A DNA stretch of 64,000 nt from Sphagnum magellanicum (lineage: Eukaryota; Streptophyta; Sphagnopsida; Sphagnales; Sphagnaceae), in assembly GCA_021904315.1 (NCBI GenBank), contig CM038917.1, positions 744,001 through 808,000 on the forward strand. The letters run 5' to 3'. The stretch's first letter is position 1; each line of letters opens with the position of its first letter. Position numbers and translations under genes: made by a program. Below the pieces are notes generated by a model. That model saw only the letters and a program-made list of their open reading frames with translations, was not told the origin of the DNA and made no database searches. Below, piece after piece: positions 1-11,339 of the stretch.

Positions 1-2662
1 TAATGATGATGATGATGTTGATGATGAGGAGGAGCAGGGTGAATTGAAACCCCAGGAAGCAAATCCCATTATAAAGTCACAGCCACAAATGAATGTACAG
101 CAGCAGCAGCAGCAGCAAGATGATGTGCTTCCCACTAAGCCTGCGGAATTCAAACCAAAACCCATTATGAAGGTGAATGAAAAGAAGACTTCAAAAGATA
201 TCATATCTGTAGGTAAGGGAAAGGTAGAAAAGATGGTGACGACAGTAGAAGCTCAAAAAGGATTGGCATGCAGATACCATGAGAAGCATGTGGGCCGTGA
301 CTTACTGGAGGTGCTCAAGGAAGTTGACGACTGCTTTTTGCATGCTGCTGAGAGTGGGGACAAAGTCTCCCAAATGCTCGAGACAGAAAAGGTTCATTAC
401 AATTCAAGCTTTTCAGGCAGTCTTAAAGGTGAGGTTGATCAATGTTCTTGGTTTCTTGAAGCTCCTTGCCTCACCTTTTCTTTTTCACTGGCAACATCTC
501 AATTACCTATCAGGTGAATCCACACAGTGCTCATCTTGGGCTAGCTGAGAATACAAAAAAAAAAAAAGCATTTGTATCCTTCGAGAAGCTGCTGGTTCTA
601 ATCCAAGGACTGCTGTTTGCATTTGCAGGAGTGGGAGAATCAGCTAGGACGTTAAATGTGTCTTTCCGAAGACTGTCACTCAGGTCAGCAGCAGAGACGC
701 CTCCTCCCCATCAACATAGAAATGGCAACCGCATTGCTTTATATAGTGAAGAATCTGCTAGGATATCGAGCATTCGAAGCCTTAGCAGCTTGAGCAGAGG
801 AGCATGGACAAATGATGACAGTGGGTTGACTGGCAGCAGCCATGCTTCCACTCTAGATAGACTGTATGCATGGGAGAAGAAACTGTACCTAGAAGTGAAG
901 GTTTGTCTCCTTTTACCTTCTCTCAAGTTTTGAACAAAATGACAACATTTCCATTTTCCATGTTCCAAGAAATTCTAAAGATTCTTGTTTTGAGGATCAA
1001 ACAAATTCTCATCCTTTTGATTTCCAGAAATGTTGATGCAAGAAAATGCTTGGATTTCTCATGAAACAGGAAACAGAAACATTGAGGAATGAGTTTGAGA
1101 AGAAATGTGCTGTGTACAGAAACCAAGACGCAAGGGGTGAAGATCCACTAGCCATTGACAGAACTCGTGCAAAGATTAAAATGCTTCAGACTCGTCTGGG
1201 AGTCGCCATAGAAGCTGTAGAAAGTGCAGCAGCAGCGGTCCAAAAGCTAAGGGATGATGAACTTTACCCACAACTCTTGGAACTCCTTGAAGAGTAAGAC
1301 TTTTTTGCTGGTGACAAATTGCTGTGCCAGTTTATTCTACAACTACCTGCTTGCTTTTCTTCCCATTTCTGTGCCCTTTTGCCAATCAAGCAACCTATTT
1401 AATAGATCAGCTCAGAAGATTGTCCTGTATCTGCACTCAGGGTTTAAGCAGAAACCCTAACTTCAAGGTTTATGTCACGCTCTTAAGCAACAACTTGACC
1501 TTGGGAGGAGAATGGTCTGCATTTCCTGGATTTCAAAACATGTCTGGGACAGTTTGATTAATGGGTTTTAGATGTGTTGGGTTGCATAGTCAATTTCCTT
1601 GAACATGGGATTATCAAGCTTGTCTCTCAGGAATGGGCACTTCAGAACAGATAGTGCAAACTCACCAAGTTTGTGAATGTGTGCACAGGATGATGCACAT
1701 GTGGAAGGAGATTTCCAACTGCCATCAGTCACAGATGAAAGCTGTTGAGGCCATGAGAAGGCTTGACAACTCCACTGCTTTTGAGGCAACCACGAGCTCT
1801 CATCATGACTCCACTGCCCAATTGGAAGTTGCCCTTATCAGGTCAGTTATAATGATTTCCTTCTTCCAGTTGTGGTCTTGAACCTTTCACTTTTCAGGTT
1901 CACTGGCTAGTGTTCCCAAGAAGAAGTTATAAATTTGTGTTTGTTATATTTGGCAGGTGGGTCGAATCCCTGAGAAAACTAGTGATCTCACAGAGAGAGT
2001 ACCTGAAAAGTTTGACTGGGTGGGTACGGTTGAGTCTCGTTCACTTTGTTGAGCCAGAGAGGAATGGGTCACAATCCCCCAACCGATCTCTGGTTAAGAG
2101 TGTGAATTCAAACCCGGTGTATGCACTGTGCCAGCAGTGGCAGACTGCAATAGATCAGATGCCCGACAGAGTTGCCATTGAAGCCATAGCTGGTTTTGCT
2201 GCTGTAGTGCGAGAGATGTTGAGACTGCAATATGAGGAGCTACGGATCAGGAAGAAGGCTGAGTTCTTGGCACATGAGCTTAAGAAGCAAGAACTTTCGC
2301 TTCGTAGTGCATCCATGAGAGAGCTCTCAGTTTGCGCTCCACCATTGCACTCCCTGAGTGGCAACTCTGGTGACAGAGGCTATGAAGAAAACTTTGACAT
2401 CATCAGTAGAAGGAGGGGGGGAAGTAAGGCTACTGAAAGGTGGCAGCAAACAGACTCAACAAGGCGGAGGCTTGAGGAGGAGCTTGAGACAGAGCAAAAG
2501 GCTCACATTGATACTCGAGCATACACTCTCAACAGCTTGCAAACAGGCCTCCCTTTCATGTTCCAAGCCCTTGTGACCTTCAGTAAAATAGAATTTGAGA
2601 TCTATGAAAGGCTTTACAAAATGGGCGACAGCCGACATTTGACCCACATTACCAACAAGTAA
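1..2662 (+). CDS. DUF630/DUF632 domain protein (NRG2/APSR1-like), 5' end outside window
   Basis: Plant-specific DUF632 (PF04782) protein. Exons seen: <1-428, 629-900, 1070-1293, 1689-1841 and 1957-2662. All junctions are GT-AG and the phases agree, giving 593 visible residues and a TAA stop at 2660-2662. The visible part starts with an acidic D/E stretch and a Q run. The DUF632 domain then opens near LLEVLKEVDDCFLHAAESGD and continues through a Ser/Arg-rich linker, LYAWEKKLYLEVK, EFEKKCAVYRNQDARGED, MWKEISNCHQ and WVESLRKLVISQREYLKSL to a helical tail ending FEIYERLYKMG. The N-terminal DUF630 region, usually beginning MGC, lies before the window. Known members include Arabidopsis NRG2, which acts in nitrate signalling, and proteins named APSR1 and REL2; the role here is inferred only from family. 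The exon 4 start at 1689 is the one acceptor I found that keeps the frame, but it leaves few residues before MMHMWK, so it is the least certain junction. Confidence 0.92.
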
Positions 2663-2710
2663 ACAATCTCCTCCTCCCCTTCCTCACTGTGTAGTAGACA
2701 TGTCTGACTG

Positions 2711-2869
2711 ATTCTGTCACCATGATCTATGAAAGGCTTTTATGGATGCAATGGACCTTGAATTCTGTCACCATTATCTATGAAAGGCTTTTATGGATGC
2801 AATGGACCTTGAATTCTGTCATCATGATCTATGAAAGGCTTTTATGGATGCAATGGACCTTGAATTCTG
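2711..2869 (+). repeat. 3 x 51 bp tandem repeat in the presumed 3' UTR of the DUF632 gene
   Basis: Three near-identical 51 bp units start at 2711, 2762 and 2813, and a partial unit ends at 2869. The units differ at very few positions. Each contains ATCTATGAAAGGCTTT, which also occurs in the last coding exon just upstream (about 2599-2614, encoding IYERL). Part of the unit is therefore probably a copy of the coding exon. The array is open in one frame (MIYERLLWMQWTLNS repeated) but follows the stop codon. Confidence 0.9.
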
Positions 2870-4780
2870 AAGAGGTTGTATATGCTCTAGCTGATCTTTC
2901 CAGGCCTGTTGCTTTGTTCAATATTGTAACCGTGTAATCCAATCACTCAAATGTAAACTAGTCGGATAAACTCACATGCGATGATTTTTCCTTTCCTTGG
3001 TTGCTCTTAATGTTTGTTGAAAGATGCATCAATGGGTCATCCTCGGTTTATCTGCCAGTGCAATATCCTTTGCGCCTTGACCAGATTGAACCAGTGCACC
3101 ATCCATCCACTGGATGCGTGTTATGACTCAGAAAAAACCAGAAAAAAATGATCAGAACTTAGAAGAAAAGGGAGGGAAAAAACAAGGAAATTTTCATGTT
3201 TTTCCTAAAAAAACCCTTTGAGCACTTCACAGGGGTTTTTATTTTGTTGGTGCAGAATTGTTTTTGGCCAAAAGAAAAAAAAAAAAAAAAAAAAACATTG
3301 ATTAGAACTTGAAGAAAAAAAAAGAAGAAAAAAAAGAATTTTTAGCATTTGTTTTCAATGAACCATTTGTGCACTTCACAAGGGTTTTAATTTTGTAGGT
3401 GCAAAATTTGGCCCAAAAATAAAAAAACACTGATAATACTCATACCTTATATTTGGGCCTTTAGCAATATTTCTCACATCCAGGATGAATGGTGTACTTA
3501 AACATGAAAACCGAGACCATAAAATGTGAGAGAGTACTAATAACAAATCACATGGACTGATCTTTTATTTCTTTTCTTGCATTGATTATTAAGAGAAAGA
3601 GTGTGAGTCGTGACCTTATACCTTTGGAAAGGTTTTAATTTTGTGCTACCATTTGCCCATTATACAAATTCCTTGAATGCATTGGGATACAAATTGAGCA
3701 CCCACACACACATTCCAAGTACTCAATTGTGTGAACAACCCTCCATCAGTGACATGCAAGCAACCAAGTAGTCCATTGGGAAAAAAGCATAAAAAGAGAA
3801 TGCAGGGAGATAAATGAGGAGGAATGAGAAAGGAGAAGGAGCTCACTTAGTAGTAGCTAGGCTACCAATGTTTGATTTAATCATAATGTGCAGATTTCAT
3901 GAAAGAGATCATATTCCCATTGTAACAACATAGGCTCCAAAAGGGTTTTGCAAGATTGGTGTTCTTTGAAGTCTTGTTTTCGGCTGGTGAATTTTCTAGC
4001 AGCTTATGAAGCAAATGCTGCCTCCGGTAGTCACTTTTGGCCAAATTGCAGAGAGACTCGACGAGGGAGAACAAGATGGTGGGAGTTTGGTACACTTTGC
4101 TGACGCTAATTTAGCCGGTGATTGTGAACTTGGGTGTTGGGCTAGCTCATTGATGGTATAGTATTTGAATTTTGCACGGCATTTTCTCCCACTCCTGCTG
4201 TAACTGCTCATTCTGGAACTGCTCTTTCTTTCTTTGTGTACACTCTAGCTTGATGAAGCTATTACTTTTTGTCATATAGTATGCATTTGAGACTTATGAT
4301 TTGTTGGTTCAGGTCTGTAGGTGATTTGTGGGCAGTGGTGATCAAGGAAGTCTCTCTTCCAAGGCAGCATACCCTCACAAAGATGCGGTTCTTCCAAAGG
4401 CCTTGATTTCACATGGTGGGTTTAAAACATCATTCCAGAGACGGATCTAAAGAACTGCCAAGAAACAACCATTTGGACATCTGATGCGCCTTTGTCAAGG
4501 TACATCCACTTCTCTCACCCAGGAAGAAACACCACAATATTCAGCACCCTAAACCTAAACCAACCTCGACTCTCTCTCTCTCACATCCTGCTAAATGTCT
4601 GATCAGAGCTTGGTGTACCACTGTTAGCTGAGTAGGTTCTCAATTTCCTTGCCTCCTGGAAATTAATTGCAAACTTGCAGATCCCTGTTTGAATTACATT
4701 TGTGTAGATTAGAAGGTTGTGGGATTGGGTTTAGTGCTGAATCAATCATTCACCTGTTTTTGTTTCTTTTGCTGCTACCT
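2870..4780. other. Intergenic region with possible decayed exon fragments
   Basis: No supported gene. On the minus strand at 3877-4250 short open frames look partly protein-like, for example SLVESLCNLAKSDYRRQHLL and EQLQQEWEKMPCKIQ. They sit in different frames and are interrupted, so at most they are relics of an unidentified gene. Confidence 0.4.
3140..3430. repeat. Diverged tandem duplication, about 130 bp unit
   Basis: Two related segments lie side by side. Each has GATNAGAACTT, then an A-rich tract, then GCACTTCACARGGGTTTT and a TTTTGTWGGTGCA motif ending near TTTGGCC. The first runs from about 3148 to 3275 and the second from about 3297 to 3415. No coding potential was seen. The origin is unknown. 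Confidence 0.6.
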
Positions 4781-4993
4781 GCACTTGTCAGATGGTCACA
4801 TTGGAGATGAATGACTCCTTATTCTATGGCAAGTATGAGCCCACCTGGATCATCAACACCACCTTGAGGAGAATGGCACCCTATAGCTAGCAGTATCTAT
4901 CCTAGGGTGCCATGCCAAGGTTAATATCCTTATTCCAACAATAGTGATTGTTATGTCTTGATTCCCATACTGGAGCTAATGGTGCCTGTGTGT

Positions 4994-5172
4994 TGTACCA
5001 GATGCAACGAGAAGGTGCATTGAGCAGATTTTGGGGCTGGAGGGTGTCCACTGAGTCATATGTGATCAGAGCATGCACAAGGTGATCATGACTGGTTTCA
5101 TTACAGAAAAGTACTGAAGAAGGCCAGCAGGCACATGAAGAGGAGATCTCAATTCTCGACTACATTTAGGTA
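4994..5172 (+). pseudogene. Heavy-metal-associated (HMA) domain pseudogene, HIPP-like
   Basis: Conceptual translation over two frames gives CNEKVH, EQILGLEGVH, a stop, VICDQSMHKVIMTGFITEK, a frameshift, and VLKKASRHMKRRSQFS. The order and spacing match the second half of an HMA (ferredoxin-like, metal-binding) domain of the plant HIPP type. These usually read like EGV..V..D...KV.VTG......VLKK..R..KR..F. At least one frameshift precedes EQIL, a GAG-type codon has become TGA, and a second frameshift follows ITEK. A possible upstream exon piece (MVTLEM, from 4792 after a CAG acceptor) resembles the first strand of such domains. The metal-binding CxxC is not intact. Intact relatives bind metals or metallochaperone partners; this copy should be non-functional. 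Confidence 0.65.
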
Positions 5173-5179
5173 GATAACC

Positions 5180-8100
5180 ATTTTGTTGGATTCCAATTAC
5201 CCTTCTAATTCACCCAGGCGCATTGTTTTGCCTTTAGTATTAGCTCAAAGCACCACAGGAGAGAAAATTTGTCATTCGTAGCACAGACATTCAGAAGATT
5301 GGTAGTCTTTGTTGCTTATAAGACTGCTTATTATTGTAGCTGTGATTTGTGTGAAAACGTTTGTAGAAAACTATGAATTGGATCAAGAATGTGTCATCTG
5401 AGTAGGTTGTTGCAGACACTGTTTTCATGAACTTTTAATCTTCTCCAACATTTTCATTCATCAACATAGATTGCTTTGGGTCATGTTTTCTCGATAATTA
5501 TTATTTTTGTCATTTTGTTAATCAATTTCACCCATAATCCATATAGGTGATGATTCATCCTTGCAATGAATGACATCTCATTCAATGGGCTAAAATTTCA
5601 CAATGTTTCAAAAGATTGAACACACCAAAACAAAACATAAATTTTGAACTAAAGCCTTTCAAATTGCTCTAGAAACACAATTGAAAAAAATCTCTAGAGG
5701 CTAGCTTGAAAGGGTCAAATAAAAATAAAAATCAGACCAAGGGCAGGCAAGGAAAAAAGAGAGCAATAAGGACCATTGCCAATTTAATGTCTTCCCAAGA
5801 CCTCCAACAACTTTGAGTGACATGCCACAAGCTCGTAGTGACAAAATCTTCACAATTTTACAAGAGATCGATTTGTAGGCCCCTCTATGAAGCTTACAAA
5901 CCTACATCAAGCTTTCGAATCCTAAAACTCAATAGTGGATGATATACAAATGTATTGGCATGTTTTGGAAAATCACAAAAGTGAGAAGATGCTCAATGCT
6001 CCTCCCCATCTTCAACAATTTTATATCAAAGTGGACATAACTTTTTGAGCTAATTGTTAAGTAGTAGTTTGGCCCCATTCATGGTTTAGCAACCTACTCT
6101 TAGTTGGTTTGGCAAATTCAAGGGTTAAAAAGGGTTGCTAGGTATGGGTATTAAACCGAATGTCATTGTGGGCTTTGCAAACCATCATTATGGGTTGCTT
6201 CAAGACTTTTCAAACTTTGAAAAATTATAAGGCCTATATCTTTTGTGTTGCATTTCCTTGAACAATTTTTGTTCATTCAAACCCATGGACACATTTCAAT
6301 ATCCAACACTTCATGTATTAATTAGTGGTGAGGGGCCCCCAAAGTTCAATTTTTTAAAACTTTAGTAATGGACATATTGGATTGGCTCATCATCAAATTT
6401 TCTAGGATAAAATGCCAATAGCTCCCCTTTAGCATTCCCCTTTATTTACATATTATGTACATGCAACTTCAAACGTGCCCAAACAATATGGGACAAATAT
6501 AGTCTCTTGGGGAAACAATTGTGAAAGTGGAGTTGAGTCAACAAAGAAAGGAGGAAAATAAAAGGAGAAAGGCCAAAAAGCAAATTAGCAGGCATGAGGA
6601 AAGATGAGAGAGGTAAGTTAGGCATGAAAAAATAATATCTTATAAATTTATTTTCATTGTGATTTTATGAGCTCTCTCATGTTATTTCCTTTTGTTTAAA
6701 GATTGTTTGCAAATGTAATTGATCATGTTGCTGCCATTTTACAACTCTTTGCATTGTTGAAATTTTTCACAAAAACATATTTCAAATGAGCTTCTTACAA
6801 ATTATTTTTGTTACGTTGTTTGTCATGTTGCACTCCTTTTTCTTGTGGTTGTTTTTGTAACTCTTTTCATTTTAATTTTACAAAACAAATTTAAGGTGAA
6901 AATTTTCATGTTATTTATAAATTTTGCAAGTTTAAATGATGACATTGTGATCATCTTGCAACTCTTAGCAATTGTTACAATTTCATCAATGATTTGTTTT
7001 TTGTAAGCTTCCTTTTGTCGTCTTACTATCATTGTGGTCTTGTTTTGTTGTTTTACAAACTTAAATTCGCTAATGAAAAGTTTTGAAATGTAACTATATA
7101 AATTCATAATTTTTAGAGATAGTGATCAATGCAACACCCTCATCAAAATATTGCATAGTTTTACAAAAGTTTTTACATGATGTTGTGTAAGGGTAAATCC
7201 CAAAATATACATGGCATGAAATGTACATGGAAAACTTGTATTTATACTAACACATGCAACATTAGCACCTAAGTGTGCACAAAAGAGTGAAATTTGTAAT
7301 ATATGAATTTCGGAACATGTAGTGAAGTTGTAACAAGAAAGGGGCAAAAGTATGATAAATAGGAGCATCTGCAACCATGATTGTTACTACACAATTTGAA
7401 GCTGCCTTAGCATCTGCGAGCTTTAGAAGGTAGAGCACCAACTTGTTAATAGTTATACAAAGGTAGTTATGCAAGTTTACATTGACTCAACAACCATCAA
7501 AGAAATTCAAACTCTTGTGTTGCAATTCGACCAACCTTTTGACTGTGAATTCGAATGCATCAGGAGGAATCAGGATAGCAAAGAGGAGGGAGATGCAAGG
7601 TTTTTCTCCTCTTAATCTAAATTGCAATAAAAGAATCAAAGTGCTTTAAGTCTTCATTAACCCAAGAGAGTAGATGGAAATCAAATTTCATCATTCTTCA
7701 TTGCATCACTGGAACGACAAATTTAGAAGACACATTGAGAAACCATCACCTGCAGGTGTACAGTACAAGCTACAAACCCCAGCAGCAGCAGCAGAACCCC
7801 CTCTCCTCCCCTTCCCTCCCACTCCAAAATTCAAATCAGGCCCCAAAAAGAAATGTTAGGCAATTCCATCAACAAGACTTGACTAATTTCAAGGTTCCCA
7901 AATTTCTGCAGAAGCAGCAACACCACCAGCATACTAAGGTGTACACAAACAAACAAAAGAAAAAGTCTGTCAAAATAGTCTCAAACCAGCCTAACCATTC
8001 TTTCAAAATCTTCTCTCCAAAACTAATCTGCACTTCTTCGCAACTCAGAATTCTAGCTTTTGCTCCCACCTAAATCAACTCTTAGATCAACTCCACATCA

Positions 8101-8290
8101 ACTCTACCCGAATCACTCCCACCATTCCCTCCTTTCTTTCCCCAAGCAAGACTGCAACTACTTTACATTTGAATGAGCATTTGGGAGCCACCGAGCTTCC
8201 CAATACTTGAACATGCAAGCACATGGCCCCAAAGAACTCCGAAACCCCTTGATAGGTGCCACCCTCTTCAACCCCTGGCCTGTTTTGAGA
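5180..8290. other. AT-rich intergenic region, no gene recognised
   Basis: AT-rich DNA with short open frames only. The open frames at 7674-8073 (Q-rich, LQVYSTSYKPQQQQQ) lack family similarity and lie just beyond the 3' end of the minus-strand NF-YC gene, where its 3' UTR may run. Confidence 0.5.
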
Positions 8291-8297
8291 ATTCAGG

Positions 8298-8320
8298 TTT
8301 TAGGGTTTAGGGTTTAAGGT
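8298..8320. repeat. Telomere-type TTTAGGG motifs downstream of NF-YC
   Basis: About three consecutive or near-consecutive TTTAGGG units occur a few bases past the NF-YC stop. Similar short runs are scattered through the window near 20215, 24320, 24658, 25003, 32157, 34832, 34918, 34997, 43285 and 43530. They are far too short to be a telomere. Confidence 0.75.
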
Positions 8321-8327
8321 GTCAACA

Positions 8328-9413
8328 CTATTGCATGCCCAGTTGAGAGTTAGGAAGCATGTGCTGCTGTTGTTGTTGCTGCTGCCACATTTGCTGCATG
8401 GGTTTCTGAGGAGTGACGAAGGGCTGTTGTTGTTGCTGGTCAAGAGTAGGATCCATAACCATTTCTGTTGGTCTTGCAAGCAGCAGCGCGGAGCTCAATG
8501 TCATGTTGGCTTCTTCTTGTTGCTGTTGTTGCTGTGACAAAATTGTTGCAGCAGGAGCTTCTTGCTGCAAGCCTGCTAGTGGTTGTTGCTGGTGGAGATA
8601 ATAGACAACAGGAGGATTAGCGACCGGCATTATACCTCGAGGTATCATGCCTGCTGTTGCTGCTGCAAGTCCATCTTCCTTGCTGAGTTCATCTTGTGGT
8701 ACAATGTCCACTAAGAAATCGAAGATGTCAGTCCTGGTGATGGCGGCTGTGATGTCGGTTTTCTGCAATGTGCGTCGCTTGTTCTCTTCCGTGTGAATCC
8801 ATGACCGCAGCGTGAGCTCCAAGATGAACATCTCACACGCCTTGGCAAACAATACTGGCGCTTCTGCTGATATCATTCGCACGTCCTCGTCTGCTTTCAC
8901 GATTCTCTTGATCCGTGCAAGCGGTAGTTGATGATTCTTGAACTCGTTCGCCGCCTGCAAATCACACACCCAACCAACCAACCAAAAGAAAAAGAAAAAA
9001 CAAAAATTCTCACAAGTCTGTCTACAATAATATTGTTTGTCATAGATGTCGAAGATTCATTACGAAAAAGAATTCAATGTGGGTATCGATTGGAGTTCTT
9101 GGAAACCGGGACGACAGAACAAGCAGACCTGATCAATCTCGCGCATTTGACCCTGCCAGAACATTTGAAGCTGCTGGTGGTGCTGTTGCTGGAGATGTTG
9201 GTACCCCAGCTGCTGAGCTAGAGCTGTAGGGTAAGCAACAGCTTCCGGTGACTGTCCCTGAGCTTGAGTCCCCACCTGAGCTGGTTGAGATGCTTCTAGT
9301 GCAACTGCTATAATGGGCAGCTGGGGTTGATGGTGGTACTGGGACTGCATCAACGACGCTCCCGCAGAGTTCAGATGGGCATATTGCATTTGTGCCTGAG
9401 TGTTCATTGACAT
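8328..9413 (-). CDS. NF-YC: Nuclear transcription factor Y subunit C (NF-YC/HAP5)
   Basis: Subunit of the trimeric CCAAT-binding factor NF-Y; it pairs with NF-YB through a histone fold and then recruits NF-YA in the nucleus. There are two exons, 9129-9413 (95 codons) and 8328-8954, joined in phase 0 by GT-AG, giving 303 aa and a TAG stop. Residues 1-95 are Q/A-rich ([11 protein letters not shown] at the start). The histone fold spans about 100-185. It has [20 protein letters not shown], then [20 protein letters not shown], then a segment ending [13 protein letters not shown]; this is the canonical NF-YC core with no missing residues. The tail is Q-rich with several polyQ runs from CAA/CAG repeats. 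I chose the ATG at 9413 (MSMNTQ); the next ATG, two codons on, is equally possible. The intron, 8955-9128, is short. Which NF-YC paralogue this is cannot be told. Confidence 0.96.
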
Positions 9414-9685
9414 GTTCACAATATTCTCCGAGAAAGAAAGAAAGACAGGACCCAAGAATTCTGAAACCCGAAAAAACAGAACGCCACTGGAACCTGGAAT
9501 TCTGAATTGCTTGCAACAAGAAACTAGGGCCACACCAAATTCTGCCAAATGCGCAATGCAGACTTTTGTGAGAGAAAAAAAGACGACCCAAGTTCAGCGA
9601 TGCGGGGAGGAAGGCAATCCGCAACTGGGAATTGGCAGCCAGAACAGAAAGACGGATCGAATGTTGCTCCCGCTGCGGGGAAGAC

Positions 9686-9745
9686 GGGCGGGCGGGCGGG
9701 CGGGCGGGCGGGCGGGCGGGCGGACGGACGGACGGACGGACGGAC
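9686..9745 (+). repeat. (GGGC)n followed by (GGAC)n tract upstream of NF-YC, potential G-quadruplex
   Basis: About nine GGGC units (9686-9720) are followed by about six GGAC units (to 9745). The tract lies 270-330 bp upstream of the NF-YC ATG, in its likely 5' UTR or promoter, inside an otherwise AT-rich region. Runs of GGG with single-base loops are the classic pattern for stable G-quadruplexes. The G-rich strand is the template for NF-YC. Confidence 0.85.
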
Positions 9746-9849
9746 CCAGCGACGGGACTCGACGAAGACTGTCGTCGCTTCTGGTCACGTGTCTTATCCA
9801 GTTCCTGCCTGCAACTGACACGTTGCCTTCTCCCATTCGTCGATTTCCC

Positions 9850-11060
9850 CTATTTCTTATTTTTTCCTATCCTCAAAATATCTCAAAATTCATTTAAATT
9901 ATTTCTAAATATTATAAATATCCCATCCTTAGACAAATCTAACATTTTTGGGGCTTAATATGGCCACTAAAAAGAGGCCTCACTCAAAAAAGTGAAAATA
10001 CCAACATGGGTACCCACATTGGTACCATGGTCAAAAAATCCCAAAATCTATTTAAAATTATTTCTAAATATTACAAATGTGGGTACCATTTTTTATATTA
10101 AAAAAAAAGAAAAAAAAGAGGAGCTAGGTGAACTGGCCATTATTCACAAGAGGATTCAGCCAAATATGGCTACATGATTTAGCCTAAGTCACATCCTTAC
10201 TTAGCTCGGGATTCTACTTAAGTAAGTGCTTTTTACTTTTTTTTTCCATCTTCCCTTGCCTACAACAATTCCATATTTTGAGGGGAAAAAAAGTCACCAC
10301 AATTTTAAGGAGAAAAGGTCAGAAGTTGTCATATTTAAACAAATGAGTTGGGGAATATTTCGCACTTTGGAAAACCAAAAAATAAAAAAAAAATAAAAAA
10401 AAAATCCAGTGTGAAGAAGAGTGCAAAGGATATTTGATTGGAAAAAAAACGTGCAAAAGTTGCCATATTTTGAGGAGGAAAAAAAAAGTCAGAAGTCGTC
10501 ATATCTAAACAATTATTTGGGTGAAATGTCGCACCATGGCGACTAAAAAGAATTAAAAATTCATTGTGAAGAGTATGAAAGGGTTTTTGTTGGAGAAAAC
10601 AGTGTGAAAGTCATCATTTTTAGAGTATAAAACGTGAGAAGTCGTCATATTTAGACAATGAGTTCCCGTAGGTCGCCAAAATTGAAGGAGGATTCTAAAA
10701 ATTTTCTACATTCGTGTGTGATTTGTAGCCAAATTTTGACTCATTCCTCTTGTCAACGATTGTGAGTCCACATATTTGACAAATGGAAAAAAATAAAATA
10801 AAAAATGCTCATACGAAAAAAAAAAAGGTATACTAGTCATCATGTTTTGAGGAAAAAACGGTCCAAAGTTGCCATATTTCAACAATTTGCTCTTGGAGGT
10901 CGCCAAAATAATGGAGTATCCTAAAAAAATTTCTACTTTCATTTCTAAGCTCATTTGATGATTGTGAGCTCACTTACTTCGCAACATGTATGGCACAACA
11001 TATCAAATTGAAAAAAAGGGTCAATTAATTCTGCAATTGGCATTACAAACATGAACATTT
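9850..11060. repeat. AT-rich region with diverged ~150 bp tandem repeats
   Basis: From about 10265 to 10930 a motif set recurs three or four times with heavy divergence. It consists of CCATATTTTGAGG, an A-rich run, GTCAGAAGTYGTCATATTTA, AACAAT, and then GTCGCCAAAA or CGCACYWTGG. The surrounding sequence is AT-rich with no coding signal. A GCCAAATATGGC palindrome at 10158 belongs to the dispersed family listed at 56415. Confidence 0.55.
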
Positions 11061-11067
11061 GAAATAG

Positions 11068-11333
11068 CTGGGATCTAGACTAGTTTTTCCAGCAATTTTG
11101 GTGGTAAACGAAGTTTTATCCTGTCTTTCCTTTTCCCTGAGCGCCTCCAGTGCTACTTACTACATATATTTTCATTGCTCCTACTTGTACATTAATTTAC
11201 TATAATTACTCTCGAACCTTGTGCATTAAATGCTGAGTTTCAGCATTTCATACTGAGATTGAATAAAATTACTTCGGAGATACTATTGAAAGAGGGTATA
11301 GGGGGTGAAAGCAGGCCCAAAGACACCATGACT
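11068..11333 (+). repeat. Dispersed repeat, copy 1 (inverted partner at 52584-52835)
   Basis: About 265 bp shared in inverted orientation with 52584-52835. Shared blocks include GACTAGTTTTTCCAGCAATTT, ATCCTGTCTTTCCTTTTCCC, CTCTCGAACCTTGTGCATTA and AGGGTATAGGGGGTGAAAGC, followed by AGGCCCAAAGACA. Small indels separate the copies. No terminal inverted repeat and no coding frame were seen, so the class is open (solo LTR fragment, MITE-like or other). Confidence 0.85.
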
Positions 11334-11339
11334 TTACTT

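Noticed and set aside
7674..8073. Overlapping plus-strand open frames rich in Gln/Pro/Lys
   Set aside because: No similarity, no clear start context, two overlapping frames of equal quality, and they sit where the NF-YC 3' UTR may run. Composition is explained by CAG and CCT repeats.
9549..9958. Open frames through the GGGC/GGAC tract (GRAGGRAGGR, RPPARPPARPP)
   Set aside because: A 4-base repeat is open in all frames and gives long artefactual proteins; there is no conserved sequence outside the repeat.
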